Below are positions 63,670-64,000 of a stretch of 64,000 bases of DNA, in pieces. The notes under the pieces were generated by a model, which saw only the letters and a program-made list of their open reading frames with translations, was not told the origin of the DNA and ran no database searches. This stretch comes from Acidimangrovimonas pyrenivorans (lineage in GTDB: Bacteria; Pseudomonadota; Alphaproteobacteria; Rhodobacterales; Rhodobacteraceae). The position numbers were made by a program, and so were the translations under genes. The stretch covers positions 1 to 64,000 of the forward strand of contig NZ_JBHRSK010000005.1 in the NCBI RefSeq assembly GCF_042643245.1, given 5' to 3'. How positions within the stretch are numbered: the stretch's first letter is position 1; the number at the start of each line of letters is the position of its first letter.

Positions 63670-63744
63670 GGCCCGTTCGTCTATCGGTTAGGACGCCAGG
63701 TTTTCAACCTGGAAAGAGGGGTTCGACTCCCCTACGGGCTGCCA
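63670..63744 (+). tRNA. tRNA-Glu (anticodon UUC)
   Basis: The acceptor GGCCCGT pairs with ACGGGCT (G-U at the first pair). The anticodon stem CCAGG/CCTGG encloses TTTTCAA (anticodon TTC). The T-arm AGGGG-TTCGACT-CCCCT, discriminator G and an encoded CCA at 63742-63744 complete the 75-base gene. The stop of the integrase frame on the other strand lies inside this gene. Confidence 0.96.
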
Positions 63745-64000
63745 CTCATCCTTTGAAACAGTTGTTTTTGCAGGGCCATTGGCGCCCTGTGTCCCACGAA
63801 AAACACGCCGTGGGACACTGGCCCTTTTTTCACGGCCTGCTTCAACTCGTTTCGCAGCTTCCTCCGCCGCCTGAGCGCGGTCGAATTTGTCGACATAGAC
63901 TTGGGCCGTCTTCGGGTCGCTGTGCGACAGCACCGCCATCACGGCGAAGACCGACCCAGTGTTCTCAGCGATCTCCTCGGCACGACGTTTTCGAATTCCA
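63688..64000 (-). CDS. Tyrosine recombinase/integrase, C-terminal part
   Basis: Only the last 103 codons are in the window; the gene continues beyond 64000. The visible part matches the end of the catalytic domain of phage-type integrases: a basic helix (GIRKRRAEEIAENTG), then VMAVLSHSDPKTAQVYVDKF, whose Tyr is the likely nucleophile. A lower-GC tail follows, and the final 18 codons are antisense to tRNA-Glu, with the stop at 63690-63688. This placement is the hallmark of an element integrated at the 3' end of a tRNA gene. Confidence 0.85.
   Translation of the reverse strand, partial: GIRKRRAEEIAENTGSVFAVMAVLSHSDPKTAQVYVDKFDRAQAAEEAAKRVEAGREKRASVPRRVFRGTQGANGPAKTTVSKDEWQPVGESNPSFQVENLAS

Overview
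The window is high-GC DNA (about 70% by eye) with tightly packed genes. Many gene pairs overlap by four bases (ATGA or GTGA). The gene content points to an alphaproteobacterium of the Rhodobacterales (Rhodobacter/Paracoccus-like). Supporting genes are the F1-ATPase zeta subunit (DUF1476), an RNase E with an acidic insert in its S1 domain, a four-subunit sarcosine oxidase, a DctBD pair, separate homocysteine-binding and corrinoid proteins, DUF1638, DUF1284, and the hom-glpX-recJ and surE-pcm-nlpD orders. I cannot name a species.

Layout. 1-7.4 kb: the 3' part of a very large secreted RTX/VCBS adhesin, followed by an overlapping NarL-type regulator and histidine kinase pair. 7.4-8.1 kb: a gene-poor patch of lower GC beside tRNA-Ser(GGA). 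8.3-12.6 kb (minus): cysK, an MscS-type channel and an AlaX editing protein, coupled by 4-base overlaps. 12.8-17 kb: alr, mlaE, mlaF, a membrane protein, a coiled-coil gene interrupted by an in-frame TAG, and a PqiA-family protein. 17.2-22 kb: radA, cvpA, purF, DUF1284 and an SDR. 22.2-24.9 kb: surE, pcm and an NlpD-like lipoprotein. 25-27.5 kb (minus): a hydrolase and a cytochrome P450. 27.7-32 kb: ccdA, a TusA-like protein and rne. 32.5-35.6 kb (minus): dctB-dctD. 35.7-38.8 kb (minus): purC, purS, an alcohol dehydrogenase and purQ. 38.9-43.5 kb: the ATPase zeta subunit, bmtB, a radical SAM protein (minus), a corrinoid protein, a 42-aa membrane peptide and DUF1638. 43.7-49.1 kb (minus): the soxBDAG operon, with an AT-richer unknown gene between soxB and soxD. 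49.3-55.9 kb: two divergent sets of TadE/TadG-like secreted proteins around a glutamate dehydrogenase gene. 56-61.6 kb: pirin, a TetR regulator, a small lipoprotein, hom, glpX and a hydrolase-like protein. 61.7-64 kb: recJ, tRNA-Glu(UUC), and the 3' end of a tyrosine recombinase gene that runs into the tRNA, so a genomic island probably starts here and continues past the window.

How the genes fit together. The homocysteine methyltransferase and corrinoid proteins plus sarcosine oxidase suggest glycine-betaine, sarcosine and methionine C1 metabolism. purF, purC, purS and purQ belong to purine synthesis. The mlaEF and pqiA genes act in envelope lipid traffic, and the NlpD-like protein probably in envelope and septum maintenance. 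The Tad-type proteins and the adhesin concern the cell surface.

The best leads beyond routine annotation are: a dispersed intergenic hairpin-plus-tail repeat (at least six copies); the premature TAG at 16347; a hydrolase-like protein whose nucleophile Ser is Phe; a DctD-type regulator without the sigma-54 GAFTGA loop; the foreign-looking gene in the sox operon; the tRNA-Glu/integrase junction; a long inverted repeat upstream of purQ; and a possible attenuator-like leader before bmtB. I found no CRISPR array, complete insertion sequence or obvious defence system.
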